Assembly: GCA_018883715.1 (NCBI GenBank)
Contig: JAHLFP010000008.1
Span: 1-46,599 of the forward strand
Source: Candidatus Allofournierella pullistercoris
GTDB lineage: Bacteria > Bacillota > Clostridia > Oscillospirales > Ruminococcaceae
DNA length: 46,599 nucleotides
Direction of reading: 5' to 3'
Shown one piece after another: positions 23,764 to 31,746 of this stretch. Every line of letters begins with the position of its first letter. Within the stretch, counting starts at the first letter, position 1. The notes under the pieces are model-generated. The model had not been told where the DNA came from. It saw only the letters and a list, made by a program, of their open reading frames with translations, and made no database searches. A program made the translations under genes and the position numbers.

Positions 23764-24486
23764 ATGCTTCAGATTCTTCTGTACGATACCAACCCGGAAT
23801 TTGCAAAGGCTCTGGCTGATAGGATTTCTGGTCTTTCCTGCTTTTGCAAAAACACCATGGAGATTTCCTATCTCACCGATGCAAAAGCACTTCTCGCCAA
23901 GGCCAGCAGTCGATGCGACCTGTTGCTTTTAGAGATGCCGGAGGATGCCTTTGTTGGGCTGAATCTGGTACGGCAGATTCGTGTGAAGAACCCCAATCTG
24001 GTGGTTATTTTTATCTCGGATTATTTGGAACTGGCCCGTTTTGGATACGAGGTACAAGCCTTTCGCTATCTGGCAAAATCCGAACTTTGCCACCATCTGG
24101 AAGAATATATACGGGATGCCATCCAGCAGTGCCAACCCCAAGAGAACTTTATCACGGTTTTGTCCGGTGGAGAATGGCTACACCTTCCCATCCAAAACCT
24201 TATCTACATCCACTGCCAAGGGCCGGAGCAACACCTTCACCTGCACAACACACCCCGAACCCCATTGCCGGTGCGCAAAACCCTTCTGGCACTGGAACAG
24301 GAACTGCGTGGCCAAGGATTTTTGCGCATCCACAAAAGTTACCTTGTGAACATGGCCTATCTGGAATTCCTGCAAAGCACCTGTGCCATGTTGACCACCG
24401 GGCTAAAACTGCCCTCCGGGACACGGGATTACCGCAAGAAGCTGAAGCAATATCTGGCATGGAAGCAAGCACAGGGCAATCTGTGA
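23764..24486 (+). CDS. Orphan LytTR-family response regulator with atypical receiver
   Basis: A 240-residue AgrA/LytR-type regulator: receiver domain (about 1-118) and LytTR DNA-binding domain (about 135-235, with FLRIHKSYLVNMAYLEFL). In the receiver the acceptor Asp position is Glu (CDLLLLEMP, E57), whereas the acidic pocket (YDTN), Ser of FISD and Lys of LAKS are kept. Glu may mimic phosphorylation, making activity kinase-independent. No histidine kinase is nearby. The start ATG 23764 follows GGGAGG; the track's start at 23710 lacks a site. The 3' end is partly duplicated just downstream. Confidence 0.88.
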   Translation: MLQILLYDTNPEFAKALADRISGLSCFCKNTMEISYLTDAKALLAKASSRCDLLLLEMPEDAFVGLNLVRQIRVKNPNLVVIFISDYLELARFGYEVQAFRYLAKSELCHHLEEYIRDAIQQCQPQENFITVLSGGEWLHLPIQNLIYIHCQGPEQHLHLHNTPRTPLPVRKTLLALEQELRGQGFLRIHKSYLVNMAYLEFLQSTCAMLTTGLKLPSGTRDYRKKLKQYLAWKQAQGNL

Positions 24487-24574
24487 ACATGGCCTATCTG
24501 GAATTCCTACAAAGCACCCTGCGCCATGTTGACCACCGGGCTAAAACTGCCCTCCGGGACACGAGATTGCCGCA
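24482..24574 (+). repeat. Degenerate tandem copy of the LytTR gene's 3' end
   Basis: 24482-24574 repeats 24345-24436 (coding for VNMAYLEFLQST...) with only a few substitutions and one inserted base that breaks the frame. The copy begins at the stop codon of the intact gene. It is a partial duplication undergoing decay, not a gene. Confidence 0.92.
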
Positions 24575-24655
24575 TAGCATCCAGTACCCCGTTCCAGATA
24601 CAGCCATACCACACCAGATATGAGCCAGCAGGCGGAAATCTCTGCCAATGTGGAT

Positions 24656-24862
24656 TTACCCCACTGTCAGCGGGCTATAATACCTTTTAATCCTATCCAT
24701 ACGAAACCAAACAGACCCATCTTGATTCAAAGGTACATCTACACGCCGCACGTCTAAATAGATTGCTTGAACCCACCCCCACCTTGCACCAGCAATCCCA
24801 GGGTATTTCCACCTTGTTTCTAAATGAATGTCCAATCCAGATGCATTTTGGCATTCAGTAAT
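24656..24862 (-). pseudogene. Cryptic coding fragment, 68 codons, no start codon
   Basis: The minus strand is open from 24862 to a TAA at 24656 and reads as protein-like sequence including LETRWKYPGIAGARWGWV and RVDVPLNQDGSVWFRMDRIK, ending YYSPLTVG. It has no early start codon and is preceded by two TAG codons, so the ORF track missed it. The composition (Trp, Arg, Tyr and a sensible C terminus) suggests a remnant of a real gene truncated at its 5' end next to the 88-bp repeats. I do not recognise the family. Confidence 0.5.
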
Positions 24863-24880
24863 CTAAATCTAGAGTTAGCC

Positions 24881-25131
24881 TACACCTGCAACCGGAACCC
24901 CGTTGCCCGCCTTGTATCCCCAATCTCCAAGGCAACGCAATGTTACTCTCGGTAAGCTTCATGCCCACGCTACAGCCAGTACCTCAGCAAGCGCACGTCA
25001 TTTCTGCCACTTACCGCTGGCAAGCCCCAAGCCATACCCAGCTTACACCTGCAACCGGAACCCCGTTGCCCGCCTTGTATCCCCAATCTCCAAGGCAACG
25101 CAATGTTACTCTCGGTAAGCTTCATGCCCAC
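24881..25131. repeat. Two identical 88-bp direct repeats
   Basis: 24881-24968 and 25044-25131 are identical over 88 bp (TACACCTGCAACCGGAACCC... to ...CTTCATGCCCAC), 163 bp apart start to start. The flanks also show degenerate similarity (CAGCAAGCGCACGTC versus CAGCAGGCACGTC), so the true unit may be longer. No transposase is present. The stretch 24575-25215 contains no complete gene. Confidence 0.93.
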
Positions 25132-25215
25132 CTTATACCCAGCAGGCACGTCCCTGGCTTAATCCTATTCCAGCACACGAACTGCACCCAAACCTTACCC
25201 TCTCTATTCCAGACA

Positions 25216-25249
25216 AAACAAAAAGGTAGACATTTTCATGTCTACCTTT
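25216..25249 (-). terminator. tRNA-Tyr terminator
   Basis: Minus strand AAAGGTAGACAT-GAAA-ATGTCTACCTTTTTG directly after the tRNA CCA end. Confidence 0.92.
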
Positions 25250-25250
25250 A

Positions 25251-25335
25251 TGGTGGGAGCGGGTGGATTCGAACCACCGAAGCAAAACGCAACAGATTTA
25301 CAGTCTGCCCCCTTTGGCCGCTCGGGAACACTCCC
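25251..25335 (-). tRNA. tRNA-Tyr (GTA)
   Basis: A complete class II cloverleaf with long variable arm and encoded CCA. Acceptor arms GGGAGTG and CGCTCCC, anticodon loop CTGTAAA with anticodon GTA, and T loop GGTTCGAATCC. It has its own promoter and terminator. Confidence 0.97.
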
Positions 25336-25386
25336 ATATTCACTTGTTCAGCGCTTTGTTTTTTTCTCATCGCTGACTGCTTGTTT

Positions 25387-25415
25387 ATTATAGCAGGCAT
25401 TTTTCAAAAATGCAA
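25387..25415 (-). promoter_or_regulatory. tRNA-Tyr promoter
   Basis: Minus strand TTGCAT (25410-25415), a 17-bp spacer and TATAAT (25387-25392), about 50 bp upstream of the tRNA. The remaining 25416-25642 to gltA shows no gene; a possible plus-strand -10 TATATT at 25586 may serve gltA. Confidence 0.8.
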
Positions 25416-25642
25416 CCCCTTTTTTAAAATTTTTTTGAAAAATTTTCGCTTCTTTTCTTTTCACTGGTTTAGGCCGTTGCTTTATGCGGCTTGTGAGCGG
25501 ATTTGTCGCCCCTCTTCTCCAGCTTAGAACCATTGTCTGCCTTAGAATTTTCCATTTGTTCACACTTTTCGCTTTAGTTTTATGCTATATTAAAAGATAA
25601 GGAATCTTATTTCCCCCAAACTCAATAAGGAGGAATTATTTC

Positions 25643-27016
25643 ATGGCAGCAATTTCGGAATACTCGCAAGTTACCCCTGCACTCCGTGAGCTGACGGAGA
25701 TTTGTCTTGAAAACAGCCGGATTAACCCGGAGGATTACATTCGCTACCAGGTCAAGCGTGGCCTGCGGGATTTGGATGGCACCGGTGTTGTTGCCGGATT
25801 GACGGAAATCAGCGAAATCGTCAGCAGCCGCATGGAGGACGGCAAAAAAGTCCCCTGTGAAGGTCAGCTGTTTTACCGTGGCTATGCCATCGAGGATTTG
25901 GTCCAGGGCTTTTTGCAGGATGGTCGTTTCGGCTTTGAGGAAACCGCCTATCTTTTAATGTTTGGACAACTTCCAAGTCAACCCCAACTGGACGGCTTCC
26001 GGGAGCAACTTGCTTTTTATCGCAGCCTTCCCACCAATTTTGTCCGAGATGTGATTTTGAAAGCCCCCAGCCCGGATATGATGAATACCCTGGCCCGCTG
26101 TGTGCTTACCATGTCCAGCTATGACGAAAATCCCAACGACATCCAGCTCGCCAACGTGATTCGCCAATGCGTGGATTTGATTGCCATCTTCCCCCTGATT
26201 GGGGTATACGGCTACCAGGCTTACAACCATTACCAAAACGGGCAAAGCCTGTACATCCACACCCCTCTGACAAAAGGCTCCACCGCTGAGAACATCTTGG
26301 CCCTTTTGCGGACGGACCAAAAATACACCCCGCTGGAAGCCCAGATTCTGGACCTTTGCCTTGTACTGCATGCGGAACACGGTGGCGGCAACAACTCCAC
26401 CTTTACCACCCATGTGGTCACCAGCTCCGGCACCGACACCTACAGCTGTATGGCCGCCGCTTTGGCCAGCCTAAAAGGCCCTCGTCACGGCGGTGCAAAC
26501 ATCAAGGTGGTGCAGATGTTTGAGGACATGAAGAAAAACATTGCGGACTGGACCGACGAGGACGCCATCCACCAGTACCTGTCCGACCTGCTGGAGGGCA
26601 AAGCCTTTGACCGAAGCGGCCTTATCTACGGCATGGGCCATGCAGTCTATTCCATCAGTGACCCCAGAGCCCGGATTCTGCGCCAGTTTGTGGAAAAACT
26701 CAGCGAGGAAAAGGGCCTGCACGAGGAATACGCCCTCTACTCCACCGTGGAGCGTCTTGCACCCCAGGTGATTATGGAAAAGCGGAAAATCTACAAAGGT
26801 GTTTCCGCCAACGTTGACTTTTACAGCGGCTTTGTCTACCGTATGCTGGAACTTCCCCCGGAACTGTACACGCCCCTGTTTGCCATGGCTCGTATCGCTG
26901 GCTGGAGCGCCCACCGGATGGAGGAACTTATCAATATGGGCAAGATTATCCGTCCGGCCTATGTGGCAGTCCAGCCCCGCAGAAGCTACTGTCCCATGAA
27001 AAACCGTCCCCAATAA
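25643..27016 (+). CDS. gltA: Citrate synthase
   Basis: Condenses acetyl-CoA and oxaloacetate to citrate in the cytoplasm, here probably feeding 2-oxoglutarate and glutamate synthesis in an anaerobe. 457 residues. Active-site regions HAEHGGGNNSTFTTHVV (about 241) and PRHGGANIKV, then MGHAVYSISDPRARIL (about 330) and the C-terminal SGFVYRMLELPPELYTPLF region are present. An N-terminal extension of about 60 residues precedes the catalytic fold, as in the clostridial subgroup. 2-Methylcitrate synthase is a possible alternative. The start follows AAGGAGG; a terminator follows the stop. Confidence 0.92.
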   Translation: MAAISEYSQVTPALRELTEICLENSRINPEDYIRYQVKRGLRDLDGTGVVAGLTEISEIVSSRMEDGKKVPCEGQLFYRGYAIEDLVQGFLQDGRFGFEETAYLLMFGQLPSQPQLDGFREQLAFYRSLPTNFVRDVILKAPSPDMMNTLARCVLTMSSYDENPNDIQLANVIRQCVDLIAIFPLIGVYGYQAYNHYQNGQSLYIHTPLTKGSTAENILALLRTDQKYTPLEAQILDLCLVLHAEHGGGNNSTFTTHVVTSSGTDTYSCMAAALASLKGPRHGGANIKVVQMFEDMKKNIADWTDEDAIHQYLSDLLEGKAFDRSGLIYGMGHAVYSISDPRARILRQFVEKLSEEKGLHEEYALYSTVERLAPQVIMEKRKIYKGVSANVDFYSGFVYRMLELPPELYTPLFAMARIAGWSAHRMEELINMGKIIRPAYVAVQPRRSYCPMKNRPQ

Positions 27017-27061
27017 GGCAACTATTCCATGACAAATCATCTCCAGCGGCCAATCTCATAG

Positions 27062-27101
27062 AAAAAAGCCCCCAATTCCAAACGGAATCGGGGGCTTTTT
27101 G
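27062..27101. terminator. Bidirectional terminator gltA / rnfB
   Basis: AAAAAAGCCCCC(AATTCC) pairs with (GGAATC)GGGGGCTTTTT. It lies between the convergent gltA and rnf transcripts, 4 bp from the rnfB stop. Confidence 0.92.
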
Positions 27102-27104
27102 TTA

Positions 27105-27893
27105 TCATGCAGGGATAATTACCTTTTTGGGGCAAACACCCACACAAGCGTTGCATCCGGTGCAACGTTCGTAATCAATTCGAGCCAGGCTGTCCTTCAC
27201 ATGGATGGCATCACTGGGGCAGGTTTTTTCGCACTTCATGCAACCAATGCAACCAGTATCGCACTCCTTCATGACCTGAGGGCCCTTCTCGTTGCTGTTG
27301 CAACGCACCTGAGGTTTGCCCTCGGTGTGGCCGCAGATGTCAATGACAAAGTGGGGGCAGACCTTGGCACAAGCACCACAGCCGGTGCAACGGTCATAGT
27401 CCACCTTGGCAATGCCGTCCACAATGTGGATGGCATCAAAGGGACAAGCCCGCTCGCAGTCGCCCAGACCCAGACAGCTCTGGGAGCAAGCCTTGGGGCC
27501 GCCCTGCAACATAGCAGCCGCCGCACAGGTGCCAATGCCCTTGTACTCAAAACGCTGTTTGCAGACACCGGGCTTGCCCTGGCATCCCACTACAGCTTTC
27601 AGCTGAACGGCCTCTTCTGCGGTGGTGCCCATAACCTGAGCCACCTGAGCAGAACAGCTCTGACCGCCGGGAACACACTTGTTCACCGGAGCGCCGCTTT
27701 CCACAATGGCTTTTGCATAGTCTGCACAGCCAGCATAGCCACAGGCGCCACAGTTTGCGCCGGGCAGGCACTGCTGTACCTCCTCGATGCGGGGGTCTTC
27801 CTCCACCGCCATAAACTTAGCGGCCAGAACCAGAATCACCGCACCCAGAAAGCCAATGACTGTTACAACAGCAATCGCAATTCCAATCGTCAT
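27105..27893 (-). CDS. rnfB: Rnf complex subunit RnfB (iron-sulfur protein)
   Basis: Cytoplasmic-side, membrane-anchored iron-sulfur subunit that receives electrons from reduced ferredoxin. 262 residues: N-terminal membrane helix (about 3-26), a 4Fe-4S domain with NCGACGYAGCADYAKA, then several ferredoxin-type cluster motifs including CTGCGACAKVCP, CIGCMKCEKTCP and CTGCNACVGVCP. At least five clusters are implied, as in clostridial RnfB. The start follows AGGAGG. It is the last gene of rnfCDGEAB, 15 bp after rnfA. Confidence 0.96.
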   Translation of the reverse strand: MTIGIAIAVVTVIGFLGAVILVLAAKFMAVEEDPRIEEVQQCLPGANCGACGYAGCADYAKAIVESGAPVNKCVPGGQSCSAQVAQVMGTTAEEAVQLKAVVGCQGKPGVCKQRFEYKGIGTCAAAAMLQGGPKACSQSCLGLGDCERACPFDAIHIVDGIAKVDYDRCTGCGACAKVCPHFVIDICGHTEGKPQVRCNSNEKGPQVMKECDTGCIGCMKCEKTCPSDAIHVKDSLARIDYERCTGCNACVGVCPKKVIIPA

Positions 27894-27908
27894 AGTTTTG
27901 GCCTCCTT

Positions 27909-28532
27909 TTACACAGTGCCAAAGATGTTTTCAATCATGCCCGCAAAACCGCCAAAGCTCAAGGCAGTGGCAGAAGCGGCCACCAAAGTGATGGGCAGTC
28001 CCTCAAAACACTTGGGGGGCTGGGCATCCTCCAGACGTTTGCGAACGCCGGAGAAGATAACCATAGCCAGCAGGAAGCCTACACCTGCACCCACGGCGCA
28101 AACGATGGACTCCACAAAGTTGTAACCGCTGTCAATGTTCAGCACGGTTACACCCAGCACAGCACAGTTGGTGGTAATCAAGGGCAGGTAAACACCCAGC
28201 GCCTTGTGCAAAGGGGGCATGTATTTTTTCATTGCCACCTCCACCAGCTGTACCAGCACGGCGATGATTAAGATAAATACAATGGTTTGCAGATAGCCCA
28301 AATCCCACTTCAGATTACCCTCAGCGTCCACCGGGGTAAGCAGGAAGTTCTGGATGGGCCAAGTCACAGCGGTGGCCAGGGTCATAACAAAGATAACCGC
28401 CGCACTCATACCCACTGCGGAGTTCAATTTTTTGGACACGCCCAAAAAGGGACAGATGCCCAAAAACTTTACCAGCACATAGTTATCCACCAAAATCATG
28501 GTGAAAAAGATTGCCGCCAGTTTTGCAGCCAT
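27909..28532 (-). CDS. rnfA: Rnf complex subunit RnfA
   Basis: Integral membrane subunit (207 residues, about six membrane helices) that with RnfE forms the inverted-topology core around an intramembrane iron-sulfur centre. The conserved FLGICPFLGVSKKL (Cys in helix 1) and NCAVLGV (Cys in a later helix) are present. Its ATG overlaps the rnfE stop by 1 bp. Confidence 0.95.
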   Translation of the reverse strand: MAAKLAAIFFTMILVDNYVLVKFLGICPFLGVSKKLNSAVGMSAAVIFVMTLATAVTWPIQNFLLTPVDAEGNLKWDLGYLQTIVFILIIAVLVQLVEVAMKKYMPPLHKALGVYLPLITTNCAVLGVTVLNIDSGYNFVESIVCAVGAGVGFLLAMVIFSGVRKRLEDAQPPKCFEGLPITLVAASATALSFGGFAGMIENIFGTV

Positions 28533-29200
28533 TATTCGTCCCCTCCTTTCATGCCACAGCTACCCTTGGAAGGACAGCCTTCACAGCCGATGCTCCGGTC
28601 TACTTTCTTGCCAGTCTTTTCTTCCAGCCAGATGACCAGCGCCATCAGCACGCCAAAGGTGAAGAAGCCGCCAGCAGGGCTGGTCATAAAGGTAAAGCGG
28701 TCGATGCTTTCGGGGATAATGGTGATACCAAACCAGCTTCCCGCACCCAGAATCTCTCGGATGGAAGCCATGCAGACCAGCGCAAGGGTAAAGCCCAGTC
28801 CCATGCCAAGACCGTCCAGAGCGGAATCCAAGGGTTTGTTCTTGGAAGCAAACATCTCGGCACGGCCCAGAATGATGCAGTTTACCACTATCAGGGGCAG
28901 GAACACGCCCAGCGCCTTATCCAGCTGGGGCACAAATGCCTTAACCAGCATCTGAACCACCGAAACAAAGGTGGCAATAACAGTGATGTAAGCCGGCAGG
29001 CGAACCTTGCCGGGAATCACGTTGCGCAGCATGGAGATTACCAGGTTGGAGCAGATTAGCACAAAGGTGGCGGCAATGCCCATGCCAAGGCCGTTGAAAG
29101 CCACGGTGGTAACCGCCAGTGTGGGACAGGTTCCCAGCACCAGACGGAGCACCGGATTTTCTTTCACGAGGCCGTTGGTTACAATATTTAATTTGTTCAT
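28532..29200 (-). CDS. rnfE: Rnf complex subunit RnfE
   Basis: Paralogue of RnfA (222 residues, about six helices) with the matching Cys sites LGTCPTLAVT and VNCIILGRAEMFAS. It ends in a hydrophilic Cys-containing tail, CEGCPSKGSCGMKGGDE, that could bind a metal or a further cluster. The ORF track begins at TTG 29203; ATG 29200 is better spaced from AAAGGAGG. It lies 15 bp after rnfG. Confidence 0.94.
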   Translation of the reverse strand: MNKLNIVTNGLVKENPVLRLVLGTCPTLAVTTVAFNGLGMGIAATFVLICSNLVISMLRNVIPGKVRLPAYITVIATFVSVVQMLVKAFVPQLDKALGVFLPLIVVNCIILGRAEMFASKNKPLDSALDGLGMGLGFTLALVCMASIREILGAGSWFGITIIPESIDRFTFMTSPAGGFFTFGVLMALVIWLEEKTGKKVDRSIGCEGCPSKGSCGMKGGDE

Positions 29201-29215
29201 CAAGACCAGCCTCCT

Positions 29216-30712
29216 TTAATTTGCAAGTCCTGCTGCGTAGGCTTGCAAGCACTTACGCACCAATTTTTTCACGCCACGGCTGGACTCGGTGGCCCCTGCG
29301 ATGGTGTCCACGCCGTCCAAATCCGCTTCCTGGGCAAGGCCCACATACTGGCTCAGATAGTCACTGCCAGCCGCCTTGTCGCCAATGCCAGCAGTCTGGC
29401 CGGAAGCGTCCACCCACACGCCGGTGGTCTTGCCGCTGGCATCAAAACCAACCGCCACCACCAGAGGGGATTTTTCGTATTCATAGCCCTTGCCCTCTGC
29501 AAACAGCACGGCAGTTCCGTCCTCTGCCTTCCATGCCTGCTGTAAGCCTTCCGGAGCGTCAATCTGGCTCAGGGTTACACCAGGAGCCAGCAGTTCCAGC
29601 ACCTCTTCCTGGCTCAAAGCCTGGGTCTGGGTGGTGGGTGCGCTGGTTGCCTCGCTGGAGGAACTGCTTTCCTCGCTGGTGGTACTGGTGGATTCAGCAG
29701 ACTCCTCTTCCTGTGCCAAAGCGGCCTCGCTGTCCGGCACCAAAGCCACAAATGCCCTGATTGCCTTACGCACCGCTTTCTTCACGCCACGGGTGGACTG
29801 GGTTGCACCTGCGATGGTGTCCACACCATCCAGACCCGGTTCACCCACAATGCCCGTGTACTGGTCCAGATATTCCTGGCCAGCGGCCTGGTCGCCAATG
29901 CCCGGAGTCTGACCGGAAGCATCCACCCACACACCGGTGATGCCGCCGTTGGCATCAAAGCCAACTGCCACCACCATGGGGGACTTGGCATACTCATAGC
30001 CCTTGTCCTCGGTGTAAATCACATAGCCGCCGTTGTCAGCCTGCCAAACCTGCGTTGCAGATTCCACAGGGTCAATCTGGGTCAGGGTTGCGCCGGGAGC
30101 CAGCATTGCACGGACTTCCTCTTCGGTCATGGAACTGGTGTCCACTTCCACAGTGGCCTGCTGACCCAGTGCTACCTCATTGAAGGCATTGATGGCACTG
30201 TTCACAGCGGACAGGGCAGCCTTGGAGCTGACGGTTACACCGCTGATCATGTCCACATCCCCTGCGGCAATGCTGCCACTCTTGCCCACAAAGCTCTCTG
30301 CCAGAGCCTGTGCATCCGGGTCGGTGGCATCTTCCAGCTTTTTGCCGTAACCAGCAGTCTCGCTGTTTTCCATAAACTTCACTTTCAGGACAGCGCCCTC
30401 TTCATCCAGAGCAACTACCACCGGAACATCGCCGCCAAAGCCTTTTCCAAAGCTCTGTACCACCCAGCCTGCGCCGTTGGTTGCCTTCAAAACCTTGGTT
30501 ACATTGCTTGTCTCAAACTCGGTAATTTCCTCAAAGCCGTCTGCCTCGGGCAGAACTTCCAAAAAGGCGGCATTGGCCGCATTGGCTTCCTGCTGGGCAA
30601 TGATGGGAGCGGTCAGCTCGTTGGTGAAGGCCAGTGCGCCACTTGCCACGATGCAGATAACCACCAGAACCACCACTGGTTTAATCATATCTTCCCAGGT
30701 GTTATGTTTCAT
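29216..30712 (-). CDS. rnfG: Rnf subunit RnfG with three tandem FMN-binding domains
   Basis: RnfG normally has about 200 residues with one covalently bound FMN on the extracytoplasmic side. This protein has 498. A single N-terminal membrane helix (about 11-29) is followed by domain 1 with SGVTVSS (Thr160), domain 2 with AGATQST (Thr304), a Ser/Thr/Glu linker (about 333-364) and domain 3 with AGATESS (Thr475). Each motif fits the flavinylation pattern in which FMN is attached to Thr. Domains 2 and 3 are close duplicates (both have GVWVDASGQT and LDGVDTIAGAT). It sits in frame in an otherwise standard rnfCDGEAB operon. Attachment of three flavins is inferred. Confidence 0.93.
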   Translation of the reverse strand: MKHNTWEDMIKPVVVLVVICIVASGALAFTNELTAPIIAQQEANAANAAFLEVLPEADGFEEITEFETSNVTKVLKATNGAGWVVQSFGKGFGGDVPVVVALDEEGAVLKVKFMENSETAGYGKKLEDATDPDAQALAESFVGKSGSIAAGDVDMISGVTVSSKAALSAVNSAINAFNEVALGQQATVEVDTSSMTEEEVRAMLAPGATLTQIDPVESATQVWQADNGGYVIYTEDKGYEYAKSPMVVAVGFDANGGITGVWVDASGQTPGIGDQAAGQEYLDQYTGIVGEPGLDGVDTIAGATQSTRGVKKAVRKAIRAFVALVPDSEAALAQEEESAESTSTTSEESSSSSEATSAPTTQTQALSQEEVLELLAPGVTLSQIDAPEGLQQAWKAEDGTAVLFAEGKGYEYEKSPLVVAVGFDASGKTTGVWVDASGQTAGIGDKAAGSDYLSQYVGLAQEADLDGVDTIAGATESSRGVKKLVRKCLQAYAAGLAN

Positions 30713-30714
30713 GG

Positions 30715-31746
30715 TTAAGCCGCTCCTTTCTTGTATTTTTTCGCACCCAGAGGCACCTGACGGGTCAGGTCGTTGATGTAGGGCACCAGCAGATTCATAA
30801 ACAGAATTGCATAGGATACACCCTCTGCCATGTTGGCAAAGTCACGGATGGCAAAGGTCAACAGACCCAGGCCGAAGCCAAAGACCATCTTGCCCTTCAT
30901 GGTAAAGGGGCTGGTCACATAATCGGTTGCCATAAACACAGCACCGAACAGCAGACCGCCAGCCAGAAGCTGACGCACCAGCAGTGCACCACCGGCAGTG
31001 AGAGCCGCGGCAAAATCCATCTGCTGGGCATTCATGCCGTCCACCACGCTATGCACCAGGCTGAACACTGCATAGCTGCCCAGGTAGCACACAGGAATGG
31101 TCACCTGGATGGTGCCGGTTGCCACCAGCCATACAAAGCCCAGCAGGATGGCGATGGCGCAGGTTTCACCCATCACACCACCATGCACACCCAGCAACAA
31201 ATCCATCACAGGATACTGGCTCAGCAGGGAGTTACCTTGAGCATCTGCCAGCTGCAAGGGGGTTGCGCTGGCTACCGCATCCAGGTTCTCAAATACAGAC
31301 TGAGCCGCCGCAGGGTAAACCCAGGTGGTCATCCGAGCACCAAAGCCGGTGAACAGCACCATACGGCCCACCAAAGCGGGGTTTACAAAGTTATACCCGA
31401 TGCCGCCAAACAGCTGTTTTACCACCACAATGGAGATAAAAGCACCCACAATGGCAATCCACAAAGGCAGACCCACCGGGAAATTCAGTGCCAGAATCAA
31501 ACCAGTGACCACGGCGGACAAATCTCCCACCGGGTTCACCTTTTTCATCAGGCGGGTATACAGGTATTCAAACCCTACGCAGGCCGCCACGGTCACACCA
31601 ATCAACAGCAGGGCACGCAGGCCAAAAATCCAGGCACTTGCCACCACGCTGGGCAGCAATGCCACCACCACATTGCCCATCAACTTACGGGTGGAGGAAT
31701 GATCCACCATATGGGGCGAGGCGGTTACAATCAAACGGTTTTCCAT
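30715..31746 (-). CDS. rnfD: Rnf complex subunit RnfD
   Basis: Membrane subunit (343 residues, about nine or ten helices) carrying covalent FMN and thought to form part of the ion path. The N-terminal SPHMVDHSSTRKLM is typical, and the flavinylation-site Thr falls in VASATPLQLAD. It lies 2 bp upstream of rnfG and abuts rnfC. The alternative NqrB is excluded by the operon context. Confidence 0.94.
   Translation of the reverse strand: MENRLIVTASPHMVDHSSTRKLMGNVVVALLPSVVASAWIFGLRALLLIGVTVAACVGFEYLYTRLMKKVNPVGDLSAVVTGLILALNFPVGLPLWIAIVGAFISIVVVKQLFGGIGYNFVNPALVGRMVLFTGFGARMTTWVYPAAAQSVFENLDAVASATPLQLADAQGNSLLSQYPVMDLLLGVHGGVMGETCAIAILLGFVWLVATGTIQVTIPVCYLGSYAVFSLVHSVVDGMNAQQMDFAAALTAGGALLVRQLLAGGLLFGAVFMATDYVTSPFTMKGKMVFGFGLGLLTFAIRDFANMAEGVSYAILFMNLLVPYINDLTRQVPLGAKKYKKGAA

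Noticed and set aside
24881-25131. CRISPR array
   Set aside because: Only two copies, 88 bp each, with a 75-bp gap, no regular spacers and no cas genes.
24940-25527. 195-residue plus-strand ORF
   Set aside because: It runs through the 88-bp repeat and the antisense of tRNA-Tyr and its terminator; no coding signature.
25348-25563. 71-residue minus-strand ORF upstream of tRNA-Tyr
   Set aside because: Overlaps the tRNA promoter and has a biased Lys/Arg composition without ribosome site.
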